Below are positions 54,079-62,954 of a DNA stretch of 64,000 nucleotides, piece by piece. Origin of the DNA: Calothrix brevissima NIES-22 (GTDB lineage: Bacteria; Cyanobacteriota; Cyanobacteriia; Cyanobacteriales; Nostocaceae); the NCBI RefSeq assembly GCF_002367995.1, contig NZ_AP018207.1:2034333-2098332 (forward strand), read 5' to 3'. The position numbers and the translations under genes were made by a program. The number at the start of each line of letters is the position of its first letter. Position 1 is the stretch's first letter. A model generated the notes under the pieces. The model searched no databases, was not told the origin of the DNA, and saw only the letters and a list, made by a program, of their open reading frames with translations.

Positions 54079-56016
54079 ATGCCTGTAGAAACTAATAATA
54101 AAAATCAAATGAAGCCTTCGAGATGGCGGCAGTTTGGTGGCAGCTTCTTGATATTAGTAACTTTCTTATTGCTGCTTAACTTAATTGTGCCCAGTTTCTT
54201 TGGGCCGAAATTGCCTCAGGTTCCTTATAGTGACTTTATTAGCCAAGTGCAAGCTGGTAAAGTTGAACGGGCAATAATTGGTGGCGATCGCATTCAATAT
54301 ATGATCAAAACCCAAACCCCCGATGGTCAACCAGCAGAACAGGTATTAAGTACTACACCTGTAGCTATCGACTTGGATTTACCAAAGATTCTCCGGGAGA
54401 ATAACGTTGAGTTTGCTGCACCACCTCCAGATCAAAATGGTTGGTTAGGAACTTTAATTAGCTGGGTAGCGCCACCGTTAATTTTCTTTGGTATTTGGGC
54501 GTTTTTGATGAATCGTCAAGGCGGCGGGCCGGCTGCGTTAACGGTAGGTAAAAGTAAGGCGCGGATTTCATCTGATGGCAGCACAGGTGTAAAATTTACG
54601 GATGTGGCTGGTGTCGATGAAGCCAAGGTGGAATTAGAAGAAATTGTTGATTTCTTGAAAAATGCCGATAAATACACCCGCTTAGGCGCGAAAATTCCTA
54701 AAGGTGCATTGTTAGTAGGGCCTCCAGGGACAGGTAAGACATTATTAGCAAAAGCGATCGCGGGTGAAGCTGGCGTTCCTTTCTTCAGTATCTCTGGTTC
54801 GGAATTCATCGAATTATTCGTTGGTGTCGGTGCGGCGCGGGTGCGCGATTTATTTGAGCAAGCAAAAAAACAAGCACCCTGTATCGTCTTTATCGATGAA
54901 TTAGACGCCTTGGGTAAATCTCGCGCTGGTGCTGGCGGTTTTGTGGGCGGTAACGACGAACGCGAGCAAACCCTCAACCAGTTACTCACAGAAATGGATG
55001 GTTTTGATGCCAATACAGGTGTCATTATTATCGCCGCTACCAACCGTCCTGAAGTCCTCGACCCTGCATTACGTCGTCCTGGACGCTTTGACCGCCAAAT
55101 TGTCGTGGATCGCCCTGATAAAATTGGTCGAGAAGCGATTCTCAAGGTTCACGCCAGAAACGTTAAGTTAGCTGATGATGTTGATTTAGCTACTATCGCT
55201 ATCCGTACACCAGGGTTTGCCGGGGCAGATTTAGCTAACTTAGTTAACGAAGCCGCACTGCTAGCAGCCCGTCAAAATCGCCAAGCTGTAGTGATGGCAG
55301 ATTTTAACGAAGCGATTGAGCGCTTAGTGGCTGGTTTAGAAAAACGTTCTCGCGTGTTAAATGAAACCGAGAAAAAGACCGTAGCTTATCATGAAGTTGG
55401 TCACGCGATCGTTGGGGCGTTAATGCCTGGGGCTGGTAAAGTAGAAAAAATCTCCGTTGTTCCCCGTGGTGTTGGTGCTTTGGGTTATACAATCCAAATG
55501 CCAGAAGAAGACCGCTTTTTGATGGTAGAAGACGAAATTCGCGGTAGAATTGCCACTTTATTAGGCGGACGTTCGGCTGAGGAAGTTGTGTTTGGTAAAG
55601 TGTCTACTGGCGCGTCTGACGATATTCAAAAAGCGACAGATTTAGCAGAACGGGCAATTACCATCTATGGTATGAGCGATAAATTGGGGCCTGTAGCATT
55701 TGAGAAAATTCAACAGCAATTTATCGAAGGCTATGGAAATCCTCGCCGTTCGATTAGTCCCCAAGTTGCAGAAGAAATTGACAGAGAAGTAAAGCAAAGT
55801 GTAGATAATGCTCACCACATCGCGTTAAGTATTCTGCAACATAACCGGACATTGCTAGAAGATACTGCCCAAGAACTGTTGCAACAAGAAATTTTAGAAG
55901 GTGCATCATTGCGGGAACGTCTCAAGCAAGCTGTCGCACCAGAAGAATTAAATGAATGGTTGCGGACAGGTAAAATCTCGGAAGATAGACCTTTGTTGCA
56001 GACACTTTTAGTGTAA
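54079..56016 (+). CDS. ftsH: ATP-dependent zinc metalloprotease FtsH
   Basis: The 645-residue protein has the FtsH order: a membrane helix near 23-42, an extramembrane domain, a second helix near 118-135, the AAA+ ATPase and the M41 peptidase. Walker A is [20 protein letters not shown], Walker B is [13 protein letters not shown], the second region of homology is [20 protein letters not shown], and the zinc site is HEVGHAIVG. It degrades damaged membrane proteins; cyanobacterial paralogues act in photosystem II repair or general quality control. Which paralogue it is cannot be decided by eye. A GAGGG Shine-Dalgarno sequence precedes ATG 54079, and a HIP1-containing terminator follows. Confidence 0.96.
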   Translation: MPVETNNKNQMKPSRWRQFGGSFLILVTFLLLLNLIVPSFFGPKLPQVPYSDFISQVQAGKVERAIIGGDRIQYMIKTQTPDGQPAEQVLSTTPVAIDLDLPKILRENNVEFAAPPPDQNGWLGTLISWVAPPLIFFGIWAFLMNRQGGGPAALTVGKSKARISSDGSTGVKFTDVAGVDEAKVELEEIVDFLKNADKYTRLGAKIPKGALLVGPPGTGKTLLAKAIAGEAGVPFFSISGSEFIELFVGVGAARVRDLFEQAKKQAPCIVFIDELDALGKSRAGAGGFVGGNDEREQTLNQLLTEMDGFDANTGVIIIAATNRPEVLDPALRRPGRFDRQIVVDRPDKIGREAILKVHARNVKLADDVDLATIAIRTPGFAGADLANLVNEAALLAARQNRQAVVMADFNEAIERLVAGLEKRSRVLNETEKKTVAYHEVGHAIVGALMPGAGKVEKISVVPRGVGALGYTIQMPEEDRFLMVEDEIRGRIATLLGGRSAEEVVFGKVSTGASDDIQKATDLAERAITIYGMSDKLGPVAFEKIQQQFIEGYGNPRRSISPQVAEEIDREVKQSVDNAHHIALSILQHNRTLLEDTAQELLQQEILEGASLRERLKQAVAPEELNEWLRTGKISEDRPLLQTLLV

Positions 56017-56033
56017 GAATTTGAGATTGAATT

Positions 56034-56072
56034 AAAAAAGCGATCGCTCTTTTCGGGGGCGATCGCTTTTTT
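56034..56072 (+). terminator. Terminator built from HIP1 octamers
   Basis: AAAAAAGCGATCGC (56034-56047) and GCGATCGCTTTTTT (56059-56072) form a 14-bp stem with an 11-nt loop, followed by GTTTTTA. It lies 17 bp after the ftsH stop. Both arms contain the HIP1 octamer. Confidence 0.88.
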
Positions 56073-56123
56073 GTTTTTAATAAAATTGAAAGATTGAGCA
56101 ATTTACATAAAAGCTGCTCATAA

Positions 56124-56390
56124 TTAAGGAAAATACCTATAAATATCTTTTCTTTGTAATACTCGCACAAACACAACTAGATTATCAGAAATTTTTAACC
56201 CTATTCTGTAATCTCCAACTCTAATCCGATAATAATCACCATCAGTTTTTAGTTTTTTAATATTACTTACTTCTCCTAGATATACTGCATTTTCAACTTC
56301 TTCAATTACTGTTTGTATTCTTTGCAGTAAAGTTTCATCTTTAATTTTGCTCAAATCTTTGGCAAAGCTTTTGCGAAACTCAACAATCAT
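56124..56390 (-). CDS. RelE/ParE-family toxin
   Basis: The 88-residue protein has the RelE/ParE fold pattern: MIVEFRKSFAKDLSKIKDET, a central NIKKLKTDGDYYRIRVGDYRIG with the conserved basic residues, and the terminal VVFVRVLQRKDIYRYFP. RelE types cut mRNA in the ribosome, ParE types poison gyrase; sequence alone does not separate them. Its ATG overlaps the antitoxin stop by 4 bp (ATGA), so it is made after the antitoxin. It is convergent with ftsH, about 50 bp past the terminator. Confidence 0.9.
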   Translation of the reverse strand: MIVEFRKSFAKDLSKIKDETLLQRIQTVIEEVENAVYLGEVSNIKKLKTDGDYYRIRVGDYRIGLKISDNLVVFVRVLQRKDIYRYFP

Positions 56391-56596
56391 CCTTTATTTC
56401 CCAAAATCTTAAAAATTTCCTCTCTGCTAACTAATTCTGTATCTTCACCTTCTTTAATAGCTTTTTCGAGAGCTATATCTTCGATGATTTCTGCTAACAA
56501 ATCAGAAAATACTTCTTTCTGTTCTTGAATTACTTCGATCAGTGCGCTTTTAAATAGTTGTTTAATTTTCTCTTCGTCAAGGTTAAGTTCTGTCAT
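56387..56596 (-). CDS. Antitoxin of the RelE/ParE-type module
   Basis: The 69-residue acidic protein (MTELNLDEEKIKQLFKSALI; ends REEIFKILGNKG) is helical and precedes the toxin with a 4-bp overlap, as expected for a type II antitoxin. It would bind the toxin and repress the shared promoter. It does not show a clear MazE/Phd DNA-binding motif; similar short acidic partners of RelE/ParE toxins are common in cyanobacteria. Confidence 0.8.
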   Translation of the reverse strand: MTELNLDEEKIKQLFKSALIEVIQEQKEVFSDLLAEIIEDIALEKAIKEGEDTELVSREEIFKILGNKG

Positions 56597-56751
56597 ATTA
56601 TTCCTTTAATCAGGTTTGCAATGATATTAACATGCCTATAAGACATAAGTTGATATGAGTATATATATTTGATTGCATTCTCCCACCCATTGTCTATTGC
56701 AATACAAAAGCGATCGCAATTCGATAAAATAACAGTAATCCAAAATGGTAG

Positions 56752-56793
56752 GGGCACTGGCACTGCCATGCCCTCTAGAATAGATTGATGTGT
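56752..56793 (-). repeat. Dispersed repeat, copy of the element at 30300
   Basis: Read on the minus strand, cacatcaatctattctagag followed by ggcatggca matches 30300-30340. The adjoining ggtaggggcactggcactgcc (56744 onward) belongs to the GTAGGGGC palindrome family. It lies in the 365-bp gap upstream of the antitoxin gene. Confidence 0.6.
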
Positions 56794-56833
56794 CGCAAAC
56801 ACTATTTAAATTCGTATTATCTTGCATACCCGA

Positions 56834-56933
56834 AATATCGCCCGCAGGCTGTAAGCCACTGGCTCACGCTACGAAGCCTGCGAAGGCAGGCTTTGTTATA
56901 TTAGCCGCACCCTTATAGGGTGACGGCGATATT
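56834..56933. repeat. 100-bp MITE-like palindromic element
   Basis: Terminal inverted repeats AATATCGCC (56834-56842) and GGCGATATT (56925-56933) enclose two perfect internal hairpins, AAGCCTGC-GAAG-GCAGGCTT (56874-56893) and CACCC-TTATA-GGGTG (56908-56922). It lies between the antitoxin and SWIM genes. Mobility is inferred from the structure. Confidence 0.65.
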
Positions 56934-56961
56934 GTGGGATAAGCGTGAATCTTTCCTTAAC

Positions 56962-57801
56962 TCACATAATATTCTGATTTTTCGTCTTCACTCTTTGATA
57001 TAACTCTTCCATCGTTTCAATAAACGAATTATCCTTGCGCCAAAAAGCCGGAAAATCTCCCTGCTTCTTCACTAAAATTGCTGACACTCCGCTTTGACTA
57101 CCTACTTCAATTGTTTGGGGTAATCGCTTCGTTCCTAACCAAAATTCCCTGACACTTGGCTGTTGTGCAATAGCTTGCTTTTCTAATTTCGTATATAACG
57201 AAGTTGATAATTCTAAGGGAATCTCTTTTGTATTCAGTTCTTCTGATAGCGCTTTACCTAAATTTGATTCGGCTAACTTTGCTTGCAGTTCTTGTTTTGA
57301 TAACCCCCGTAATTCAAATAGAAGAAAGGGATTATTATCTAACTGCGACGCAACTAAATAATAAACTCCGGCGATATGCTTGCAGGGATTAGCATAATCT
57401 GGACAGGAACATTTGGTTTTAAAATCTTTGTTGCTGTGGGGTAATAAATGCAATCCCAAGTCAGCAAAAGCATTTTCTATATTTTCTGGTACTTCATTAA
57501 TTAGTAACCGCGAAACAATACTTGCTTTTGAGGAAAGCTGTTTAATTACTTCATTCCAGCGATTTTTGGCAATGGGTGTAATTTCAATTGATATGTTGTA
57601 TGTTGGTTCTTTGTAAACTCCAAAGTAAGGATTAATTGAGCCTTTAACTCTAGCAGTAATTTGATTTTTCTCAACTTCAAAGTTTAAAACTTTACCGCCA
57701 CGTGCATAGGAACGGCCGCGTTGCAATCGTCCTTCATCGGTGAATTGCTCTAATGCTTGAATAAAGCGATCGCCCCACCAAGTTCTGCTAAATTTAGACA
57801 T
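56962..57801 (-). CDS. SWIM zinc-finger protein
   Basis: The 279-residue protein begins SKFSRTWWGDRFIQALEQFT and has a SWIM zinc finger in KTKCSCPDYANPCKHIAGVY (CxC-x6-CxH). The arrangement of an N-terminal WWGxxFI motif plus SWIM is typical of proteins paired with SNF2 helicases in cyanobacteria and actinobacteria. The ATG at 57801 lies 5 bp after the stop codon of the SNF2 gene, so they form an operon. SWIM domains bind DNA or proteins; the joint function is probably DNA repair or chromatin-like remodelling, but it is not established. Confidence 0.9.
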   Translation of the reverse strand: MSKFSRTWWGDRFIQALEQFTDEGRLQRGRSYARGGKVLNFEVEKNQITARVKGSINPYFGVYKEPTYNISIEITPIAKNRWNEVIKQLSSKASIVSRLLINEVPENIENAFADLGLHLLPHSNKDFKTKCSCPDYANPCKHIAGVYYLVASQLDNNPFLLFELRGLSKQELQAKLAESNLGKALSEELNTKEIPLELSTSLYTKLEKQAIAQQPSVREFWLGTKRLPQTIEVGSQSGVSAILVKKQGDFPAFWRKDNSFIETMEELYQRVKTKNQNIM

Positions 57802-57806
57802 GAGAT

Positions 57807-60800
57807 TTACTCCAAAATTGCGCTTTTATTTAAGGCGATGAGTTGCTTAAAAGCTTCGTTATCTAATTCTGTTAGCCAAGATTCATCACTACCAACCACA
57901 GCAGCCGAGAGTTTTTTCTTATCTTCAATCATTTGATTAATTTTCTCTTCTAATGTGCCAATGGCGACAAATTTATGCACGAAGACGTTCTTTTTTTGAC
58001 CTATACGAAAAGCTCTGTCTGTGGCTTGGTTCTCAACGGCGGGATTCCACCATCTATCAAAGTGAAAAACATGATTGGCTTTAGTTAAAGTAATCCCTAC
58101 ACCGCCAGCTTTGAGGGAAAGAATAAATACAGATGGTTCGGTGTCGGGTTCTTGAAATTCGCTAATCATTTGTTCCCGACGTTTGCGGTTTGTACCACCA
58201 TGTAAATAGTAAGTATTGCAGTGTAAGTTGTGTTTGAGATGTTTTTCTAAATTTTCGCAAACTTCAGTAAACTGGCTAAATATTAATAAACTTTCGCCTT
58301 CGGAAATGGCTTCTTCTACCATTTCTGCTAATCGACTGAGTTTATGCGATCGCTCTGGGGAAAATTCGCTGTTATCCTGTAAGAATTGGGCGGGATGATT
58401 GCAAATCTGTTTCAATTTCATCAAGGTAGAAAGTATCAAGCCTTTGCGTTGAATTCCTTCAGCCTTTTGTAATTGTTCCTCCACATCTTTCACCACCACT
58501 TCGTAAAGGGATGCTTGTTCTTTAGTTAAGTTGGTGTAGAGGATTTGTTCAACTTTATCGGGTAAATCGTTGATGATCGATTGGTCAGTTTTTACCCGAC
58601 GTAAAATTAAAGGCTCGACTAATTTCTTTAAAGTAACAGATTTGACGCGATCGTTATCTTTTTGAATGGGAATCTCAAAAGATTTGCGAAACTGCGCTTC
58701 TTTACCTAAGTAACCAGGATTGAGAAAATTAAAAATTGACCATAAATCTAGCAAGCGGTTTTCTACAGGTGTTCCCGTTAAAGCTAGGCGATGTTTGGCG
58801 GAGAGTTTGAGAATTGCTTTAGTTTGCGCTGCTTTGGGATTTTTGATATTTTGCGCTTCATCTAAAACCAAACGTTGCCATTCTACACTGTTGAGTAGCT
58901 TCTCATCTTTGCGCGCTAGGGTAAAGGAAGTAATGACGACATCATGCTGAACACAAGCGGCTTTAAATTTGGCGGTATCTTGCGTGCGATCGCCTCCATG
59001 ATGCACCATACTTTTTAAATGTGGTGCAAACTTGGCAATTTCCTTCTGCCAATTTCCCACAACCGAAGTAGGCGCAATCAATAATGTCGGCGCTAAATCA
59101 CCCCCTTGTCTCTCCTTTTCCTGTACCAATCTAGCTATCACCTGGACGGATTTACCTAAACCCATATCGTCTGCGAGACAGCCATTTAATCCTAATCTTT
59201 CTAAATATTCCAACCAAGAAACACCACGCTTTTGATACTCGCGTAAATTTCCTTGCAAATTTAAATCTTCAGAAATTGGTTCTAGCTGAGTTTTATCTTG
59301 CAGCTTCGCCATCATTTCTGATAACACATCATCATGTTCAATTTCCCATTCTTCCCCAGCTTCCGCATTCCGTTGGAGAAATTCTAGCAAATTCATCTCT
59401 GGCTTTTCATCAGCGTGAGTTTGCCAAAATTCCAACAATTGCTGCATTTTATCTCGGTCTAATTCCATCCATTGACCGCGAAAATGCACTAAAGGAGCCT
59501 TAGCATTAATTAATTGTTCCCATTCTTGGGGTGTGACAACTTGCTCGCCAATTGCCAATTCATATTCATACTGTACCAGGGAATTTAAACCAAAATAACT
59601 TTTAGTTTCACCTTTGGTTGGTGCTAACTTTTTACCTGAAGCTTTGAGACGAATTTTTGCACGCCGACGACCTGCGGGTGTATACCAAGCAGGTACAATG
59701 ACTTTAAAACCAGCGTCTTCTAAAACCCAAGCACTTTCTTGGAGAAAAGCAAACGCCTCTTCTAAAGTGAATTGCATTCCTGTAGGCTGTTCAGTTTCTA
59801 ATCCCTGCCATAATTTAGGATACATCCGCGCTGCATAACCTAAATTTAGTAGCAAATGGGTTTCAAAATCTTGACCAAATTGTTTTTTAACCCCCGCTTT
59901 AGCCGTTTTATTCATATTCCAGTAATCGAACAAATCCAACTTTAAAGAAGGGTCTTGTTTACTGGCTACTAAAAATTGCATTTGCCAATTATCTATTGCA
60001 TCCGCAGTTGGAGAATGCAATTGGAAGCAAAGATGAAAAACAGCATCAGCTTGGGTGCGAGTAATTTTAGTTTTCCATGTTAGCCATTGCTGATATTCTT
60101 CTAAAGTATTCTTACTAGTTAATGGGTTATGACGTTGGGGATAAAAGCAATAAGCAACGAGAGAATCGGCAATTTGTTTATCAAAAGCGGCTGTAGATTG
60201 GGTATGGGTGACTATATTTGTCAGGATAGACTCAGAAAAGTGACGTAATAATGTTTCTTTATCGAAAAATTCAATTTTATCGCTAGATGTATCTGCACCT
60301 GCCACACAAATCAGTGGCATATAATCAATATACTTTTGAATGTTTTCTTCGTAAGCTACAGAGATAATTTCCCAACTGGCGTAAATTTCAAATTGTTGTG
60401 CAGTTGATTTACTTTTCTTACTAGTTTTTGCAGCTTCTAGCTGACGATATTTTAATGATGGGATATATTGGTCTTTGAGGATGACTTGCTTAAAACTTTG
60501 GGTGTAGTGATACCAAAACAGCAAATCCGAACCGAGTTGCACTTCATCGGCATTGTGTAGCGCTAAGAAATGTATATCATTGAGAAGTTTGATAACATTA
60601 TTTACTTTTTCTGTTTTGTTATATGTGATTGTTTCATAACAATCCACCTGCCAATATTGAAAACCTTCATATTCTTCCGGGATTTCCACTTCCAGATACT
60701 TGATTAATTCTGGTGAGGGTAAAGGTTGATTATTGGCTGTTGGCAGAGCAAAATATTTAGGTGTGAGGCGTTGACTTAATTGATTTGCTGATTCTTTCAA

Positions 60801-60980
60801 CCCTAAAGCCTGAGTTAAAAAGGCGATTAATTCAGCTTTTGGTAAATGTCCGGGATGAATATTTTGCTGATTAGTGCGGCTTTTTTTGACTATTGGGGTT
60901 TCTATCCACAAATAAAAAGACCCTGGTTGAGTAAAGTCTGATGCCGCATTTGGTATCCAGGTGCCATGAAGAACTTTCAT
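57807..60980 (-). CDS. SNF2-family DEAD/DEAH-box helicase
   Basis: The 1057-residue protein has an N-terminal bacterial SNF2-associated region (about 1-560) and a C-terminal Swi2/Snf2 motor. Motif I is LADDMGLGKSVQVIARL, Ia TLLIAPTSVVGNWQKE, II LVLDEAQNIKNP, III LALTGTPVENRLLDL, V FILSLKAGGVGITLT and VI ATDRAFRIGQKKNVFVHKF. It should be a DNA-dependent ATPase that translocates along double-stranded DNA. It is the first gene of a two-gene operon with the SWIM protein. Bacterial relatives such as RapA and HepA act on RNA polymerase or in repair; the target here is unknown. Confidence 0.93.
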   Translation of the reverse strand: MKVLHGTWIPNAASDFTQPGSFYLWIETPIVKKSRTNQQNIHPGHLPKAELIAFLTQALGLKESANQLSQRLTPKYFALPTANNQPLPSPELIKYLEVEIPEEYEGFQYWQVDCYETITYNKTEKVNNVIKLLNDIHFLALHNADEVQLGSDLLFWYHYTQSFKQVILKDQYIPSLKYRQLEAAKTSKKSKSTAQQFEIYASWEIISVAYEENIQKYIDYMPLICVAGADTSSDKIEFFDKETLLRHFSESILTNIVTHTQSTAAFDKQIADSLVAYCFYPQRHNPLTSKNTLEEYQQWLTWKTKITRTQADAVFHLCFQLHSPTADAIDNWQMQFLVASKQDPSLKLDLFDYWNMNKTAKAGVKKQFGQDFETHLLLNLGYAARMYPKLWQGLETEQPTGMQFTLEEAFAFLQESAWVLEDAGFKVIVPAWYTPAGRRRAKIRLKASGKKLAPTKGETKSYFGLNSLVQYEYELAIGEQVVTPQEWEQLINAKAPLVHFRGQWMELDRDKMQQLLEFWQTHADEKPEMNLLEFLQRNAEAGEEWEIEHDDVLSEMMAKLQDKTQLEPISEDLNLQGNLREYQKRGVSWLEYLERLGLNGCLADDMGLGKSVQVIARLVQEKERQGGDLAPTLLIAPTSVVGNWQKEIAKFAPHLKSMVHHGGDRTQDTAKFKAACVQHDVVITSFTLARKDEKLLNSVEWQRLVLDEAQNIKNPKAAQTKAILKLSAKHRLALTGTPVENRLLDLWSIFNFLNPGYLGKEAQFRKSFEIPIQKDNDRVKSVTLKKLVEPLILRRVKTDQSIINDLPDKVEQILYTNLTKEQASLYEVVVKDVEEQLQKAEGIQRKGLILSTLMKLKQICNHPAQFLQDNSEFSPERSHKLSRLAEMVEEAISEGESLLIFSQFTEVCENLEKHLKHNLHCNTYYLHGGTNRKRREQMISEFQEPDTEPSVFILSLKAGGVGITLTKANHVFHFDRWWNPAVENQATDRAFRIGQKKNVFVHKFVAIGTLEEKINQMIEDKKKLSAAVVGSDESWLTELDNEAFKQLIALNKSAILE

Positions 60981-61108
60981 TTTTGTGATGCTCTGGATTG
61001 TAGTAATTCTAGCTTGTTAAAATTACTCTACCAAAGTACGGTGTAGCTTTATAACTTTGTGGCTGGGAAAAGGCGATCGCACGATGTAAACTGACTTGGG
61101 GAAGGCTG

Positions 61109-61350
61109 TTCAACACAAGTTTGACGCCGTTCAACACAAGTTTGACGCCGTTCAATACAAGTTTGACGCCGTTCAATACAAGTTTGACGCCGTTCAACAC
61201 AAGTTTGACGCCGTTCAACACAAGTTTGACGCCGTTCAATACAAGTTTGACGCCTTTCAACACAAGTTTGACGCCGTTCAACACAAGTTTGACGCCGTTC
61301 AATACAAGTTTGACGCCTTTCAACACAAGGTTGACGCCTTTCAATATGAA
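61109..61350. repeat. 21-bp minisatellite, 11 units
   Basis: Eleven tandem units of TTCAACACAAGTTTGACGCC plus G or T run from 61109 to 61339 without spacers, then a decayed twelfth unit. Variants are C or T at unit position 6 and G or T at position 21. Units 5-7 and 8-10 have the same order of variants, suggesting a 63-bp secondary duplication. Because 21 is a multiple of 3, the array is open in several frames on both strands; I regard these frames as non-coding. It fills the gap between the SNF2 gene start and the end of the 61384 gene. Confidence 0.92.
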
Positions 61351-61383
61351 CTTTAACGTAACGCAAAAGTCCCCACCCGATAG

Positions 61384-62283
61384 CTATAATGCGCCTTGCT
61401 TCAATTCCTGCTGTAAATCAGCCATAAATTTCAGGAAAAAATCTTTAAACACGCACTCTCTTTCAGAACTCCCAGTACTAAAAGTAAAAGATAAATCCTG
61501 AATTTCCGCCGCAGCTTTAGCAATCATCAATAATAGTACGGTTTTTCCGGGAGTAGTAGGCGATCGCAACATCCCGTCAAAAGTTGATGCTTTAATGGCT
61601 ATTCTGGGTACTTGTGGTGTAGGCGCGTGATCGGTAAATGTGCGTTCAATTGGCTGATCGAGGTTTTCTTTTAATTTTTTCAAAGATAACGCTGAAGCTT
61701 GAACTACTTCCCCAATATTATGCCCCACATCAAGAATATGCACACCTTGAGGTAAATTACCTTGACAGTAATTCATAATTTTTGCTTGTGCTTTTTTCCC
61801 GCGAATATACTTCCAAGGTAATAGAGCTTCCGGTAAGCTTTGAACTGTATCTTTTGCCTCACGAGTAATTTCTAAAGGTACATCTTGATCAAAAAAGCGG
61901 CGATTGACTATTTGCACCATTGCATGTGCTAAAACTTCATCTTCTGCATCTGTTCTTAATAGTTCAGCAATTTTTTGCACATCTTCTTGGCTATAGCTTA
62001 AGGCTACTTTTTCTTCTAAATATGCTCGTCTAGGATAATAACTGGAATTATCTTTTGATTCAAAAGGACAAAACCACAAGTCACGCTGTTTATCATGAAA
62101 CTTGGTTGAGGAGAAATACAACTTTACCCACCAAGGTAAAGATTTTGTCGGGTAGCTATGTAACCTATCCACAGTCCCAGATTTCTCAATTAGTCTGATT
62201 TGTACAGGATCGGAAACAAAGATTACATCTATTAAAAAGGGAATTCTGATCCGCAATGGTTTGAGCTTCAATTGATTAAACAT
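61384..62283 (-). CDS. Unrecognised protein next to the alpha-dioxygenase gene, weakly P450-like N terminus
   Basis: The 299-residue product begins MFNQLKLKPLRIRIPFLIDV. The segment FVSDPVQIRLIEKSGTVDRL recalls the start of cytochrome P450 proteins, but I find no P450 haem motif (FxxGxxxCxG); FSTGSSERECVF has the wrong spacing. Other segments: RLHSYPTKSLPWWVKLYFSS, DVGHNIGEVVQASALSLKKL and TFDGMLRSPTTPGKTVLLLM. The open frame continues to 62337, but its first 18 residues include MYRQGFIAS, encoded by a dispersed repeat, so the ATG at 62283 is the better start. It is divergent from the haem peroxidase gene and may act with it in oxylipin metabolism; that is speculative. Confidence 0.55.
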   Translation of the reverse strand: MFNQLKLKPLRIRIPFLIDVIFVSDPVQIRLIEKSGTVDRLHSYPTKSLPWWVKLYFSSTKFHDKQRDLWFCPFESKDNSSYYPRRAYLEEKVALSYSQEDVQKIAELLRTDAEDEVLAHAMVQIVNRRFFDQDVPLEITREAKDTVQSLPEALLPWKYIRGKKAQAKIMNYCQGNLPQGVHILDVGHNIGEVVQASALSLKKLKENLDQPIERTFTDHAPTPQVPRIAIKASTFDGMLRSPTTPGKTVLLLMIAKAAAEIQDLSFTFSTGSSERECVFKDFFLKFMADLQQELKQGAL

Positions 62284-62309
62284 CTTTATAGCTCCATGAT
62301 TTGGGTAAA

Positions 62310-62338
62310 GAGATGCGATGAACCCTTGTCTGTACAAG
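62310..62338. repeat. Dispersed repeat (agacgcgatgaacccttgtct type)
   Basis: GAGATGCGATGAACCCTTGT then CTGTACAAG lies just upstream of the 61384-62283 gene and gives that frame a false N-terminal MYRQGFIAS extension. Confidence 0.75.
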
Positions 62339-62550
62339 AGGCAGGGTTTTGAGGGTATTTGCGTTTATTTCCAGCGATTTACTTAAGGCTGCAAAATTTC
62401 TCTATTCTTTATTGTCAATAATTCTGCATCCTTGCATATTACCCCGAAGGGTAATATTCATTTTGGACAAAAGTTAGTAATGTTGCGTTGGCAGTCAATG
62501 GTCAGTAGTCAACCGTCAGGCACTTACAAAAAATAAATTACCCAAATTCC

Positions 62551-62606
62551 GTAGTGCGAGCATCTTGCTCGCTGGTGTTCAAAAGCGAGCAAGATGCTCG
62601 CACTAC
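62551..62606. repeat. Perfect 23-bp palindrome (gtagtgcgagcatcttgctcgc family)
   Basis: GTAGTGCGAGCATCTTGCTC and three further bases (62551-62573) pair exactly with 62584-62606 around a 10-nt loop. It sits in the 670-bp divergent region (62284-62954), which also has short TCAACAG heptamers at 62640-62655 and no gene. Confidence 0.85.
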
Positions 62607-62954
62607 AAATTGATTGGGTATTTAAAAAATTGGATGTCCCTCAACAGTCAACAGTCAACAACCAAACTATGTTGCACAATCGCCAGTTGTCTTTAATTAT
62701 GCCGACTAACTTAAATGAATATAACTATATTGGCAAATATGAATTGAGCTAAAACACTTTTCCTTTATGAACCCGATCGGTGAATAAGGAAAGCAGAATT
62801 ATTGTTATTTACCTTATTTTCTTAATAAATATTAACGCTAAGTAGATTACTAAAAAATAGTTATGTCTTCAGGAATTGAGAAAATTTGAGTGTAAGTAAT
62901 AATAACGAAAAACCAGAATTTATAGTCTAAAAATAAACTCAAGGAATTTGTCAA

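Noticed and set aside
53859-54095. Plus-strand frames rich in PPCLPC or SPLS repeats
   Set aside because: They are translations of the pyrimidine heptad tract and of GGGCATT units; low complexity and overlapping frames.
56593-56827. Two overlapping minus-strand frames upstream of the antitoxin
   Set aside because: They translate dispersed repeats and differ in frame; no ribosome-binding site.
61109-61339. Possible CRISPR array
   Set aside because: Units are directly contiguous at 21 bp with no unique spacers, and there are no cas genes.
61009-61501. Four open frames across the 21-bp array with heptapeptide repeats (GVKLVLN, RRQTCVE, VQHKFDA, TPFNTSL)
   Set aside because: They arise because the repeat length is a multiple of three; several frames on both strands are open at once and none has a start signal or a conserved flank.
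61384-62283. Assignment as a cytochrome P450
   Set aside because: Only the N-terminal segment is reminiscent; the cysteine haem-ligand motif is absent and the protein is too short.
62284-62337. Longer N terminus (MYRQGFIASLYPNHG) for the 61384 gene
   Set aside because: It is encoded by a dispersed repeat that reads the same peptide at other sites.
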